In this document: in pieces, positions 62,917 through 64,000 of the stretch
Position numbering within the stretch: the first letter of the stretch is position 1
Layout: the number at the start of each line of letters is the position of its first letter
From: Paraburkholderia azotifigens
GTDB lineage: Bacteria > Pseudomonadota > Gammaproteobacteria > Burkholderiales > Burkholderiaceae
Assembly (NCBI RefSeq): GCF_007995085.1
Contig: NZ_VOQS01000005.1
Location: 2,356,001 to 2,420,000 of the forward strand
DNA: 64,000 nt
Direction of reading: 5' to 3'
The notes under the pieces: generated by a model
The model's database searches: none
Told to the model about the DNA's origin: nothing
The model's input: the letters and a program-made list of their open reading frames with translations, nothing else
Translations under genes and position numbers: made by a program

Positions 62917-64000
62917 ATGAAAATCCTGATCGCCGGTTTCCAGCACGAGACCAACACCTTTGCGCCGACGAGGGCGTCGTACCAGAGCTTCATTCAGGGT
63001 GAAGGCTTTCCGCCTTTGTCGCGCGGCGCCGACGTGCTCGCGCTACGCGACGTGAACGTGCCGATCGGCGGCTTCATCCAGGCGGCACAGCGAGCGGGTC
63101 ACGAACTGATTCCCGTGATCTGGGCGGGCGCGAGCGCGTCCGCGCACGTGATGCAAGACGCGTACGAGCGCATCGCGGGCGAGATTGTCGATGCGGCGCG
63201 CGCAGGCGGGTTCGATGCGATCTATCTGGATCTGCACGGCGCGATGGTCGCCGAGCATGTCGACGACGGCGAGGGCGAATTGCTGGCGCGCGTGCGCGGT
63301 ATCGTCGGCAACGCTATGCCGATGGTCGTATCGCTCGATCTGCACGCGAACGTGACGGACAGGATGCTGGAACTCGCCGATGCAATCGTTGCGTACCGGA
63401 CCTATCCGCATGTCGATATGGCCGAAACGGGCGAGCGCGCCGCTGTGCTACTCGATACGTTGATGCGCGACAGGCGGCCGCTGAAGCGCGTGTCGCGGCG
63501 CATTCCGTTTCTGATTCCGGTGAACGGCATGTGCACGCTCGTCGAACCCGCGCGCGGCGTGTACGACATGCTGGCCGAACTTGAACAGGGGCCGGTCGCT
63601 TCGCTTTCGTTTGCGCCGGGTTTTCCCGCCGCCGATTTTCCCGAGTGCGGGCCGGTGCTGTGGGGCTATGGCCACGACGAAGACGCGCTCGCTCGCGCGA
63701 TCGATAGGCTGTACGAGCGCATGCTCGCCGACGAACCCAGATGGGAAGTGCATTTCCTCTCGCCGGATGAAGCCGTCTCCGAAGCGTCGCGCCTTGCGCA
63801 GCACGCGGACAAGCCGGTGATCATCGCCGACACGCAGGACAACCCAGGCGTGGGCGGCGATTCGAACACGATGGGCATGGTGCGCGCGCTGCTGCGTCAT
63901 CACATCGAAGATGCCGCTGTCGGTGTGATATGGGACGCCGAGGCGGCAGCGGCGGCGCATCGTGCGGGCGTCGGCGCGCGAGTCGAACTCGCGCTGGCGG
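62917..64000 (+). CDS. M81-family metallopeptidase (MlrC-like), cut by the window end
   Basis: At least 361 codons from ATG 62917 with GAGGAC upstream; the gene continues past 64000 with no stop. MlrC/DUF1485 markers: KILIAGFQHETNTFAPTRAS, YLDLHGAMVAEHVDDGEGEL, VSLDLHANVTDRML, AYRTYPHVDMAETGERAA, and DTQDNPGVGGDSNTMGMVRA. The His and Asp of the DLHGAM/DLHAN segments and the PHVD region are the probable metal ligands. Family members cleave linear peptides or amides. A short tandem repeat (GCATCGAAC, three times) lies just upstream. Confidence 0.88.
   Translation, partial: MKILIAGFQHETNTFAPTRASYQSFIQGEGFPPLSRGADVLALRDVNVPIGGFIQAAQRAGHELIPVIWAGASASAHVMQDAYERIAGEIVDAARAGGFDAIYLDLHGAMVAEHVDDGEGELLARVRGIVGNAMPMVVSLDLHANVTDRMLELADAIVAYRTYPHVDMAETGERAAVLLDTLMRDRRPLKRVSRRIPFLIPVNGMCTLVEPARGVYDMLAELEQGPVASLSFAPGFPAADFPECGPVLWGYGHDEDALARAIDRLYERMLADEPRWEVHFLSPDEAVSEASRLAQHADKPVIIADTQDNPGVGGDSNTMGMVRALLRHHIEDAAVGVIWDAEAAAAAHRAGVGARVELALA

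Overview
The window is high-GC DNA from a member of the Burkholderiaceae, most likely Paraburkholderia or Caballeronia. The evidence is an OmpC-like porin with a terminal Phe, a DUF3331 gene, a methylcitrate cluster of the AcnD/PrpF type, many LysR and MFS genes, and a Burkholderia-type inverted repeat carrying the CCTACTTTTCTTTGC palindrome. No rRNA, tRNA, CRISPR, transposase or replication gene was seen. The gene content is accessory metabolism and surface glycans, which would suit a secondary replicon (inference).

Layout. 1-2.4 kb: a porin, then decayed fragments (a partial MFS transporter and a small ORF with an internal stop). 2.7-12.8 kb: a surface-polysaccharide locus. Its minus-strand operon runs nfrB-like glycosyltransferase with a c-di-GMP-binding type MshEN domain, nfrA-like outer-membrane TPR protein, wecB (UDP-ManNAc supply), a small exported protein, and a DUF2334 deacetylase-like protein. 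It is flanked by a dedicated glmS and a DUF4434 lipoprotein of the YbcH type. 12.8-23.7 kb: a LuxR-type regulator, two secreted glycoside-hydrolase-like proteins, an O-methyltransferase, an alcohol dehydrogenase remnant, DUF3331, an NRAMP-related transporter, small exported proteins and DUF3293. 23.7-33.7 kb: non-phosphorylative pentose/aldonate catabolism (FAH hydrolase, SDR, LysR, IlvD/Edd dehydratase, semialdehyde dehydrogenase, MFS, DapA-like dehydratase, MFS).

33.8-34.5 kb: a nested inverted repeat of about 690 bp. 34.6-42.9 kb: prpB-prpC-acnD-prpF, read from a clear sigma-54 promoter and facing divergent prpR. 42.9-50.8 kb: DUF4337, a GlxA-type AraC regulator with a shortened DJ-1 domain, and two GT4 glycosyltransferases on either side of a PIG-L/ricin-lectin protein. 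50.8-55.7 kb: an operon for a two-component flavin monooxygenase, with an MHS transporter and a LysR regulator, which resembles the indole-oxidation (iif) system. 56-64 kb: hypothetical genes, a ClC channel, a chemoreceptor with a WETF tail, and a LysR-MFS-M81 peptidase cluster cut by the window end.

How it fits together. The strongest candidate for an under-described system is the NfrA/NfrB locus. It appears to hold in one place the precursor supply (GlmS, WecB), a second-messenger-gated synthase, an export protein and glycan-modifying enzymes. In E. coli the wecB and glmS functions lie elsewhere in the genome. All functional statements are from reading motifs and gene order; no database search was run.
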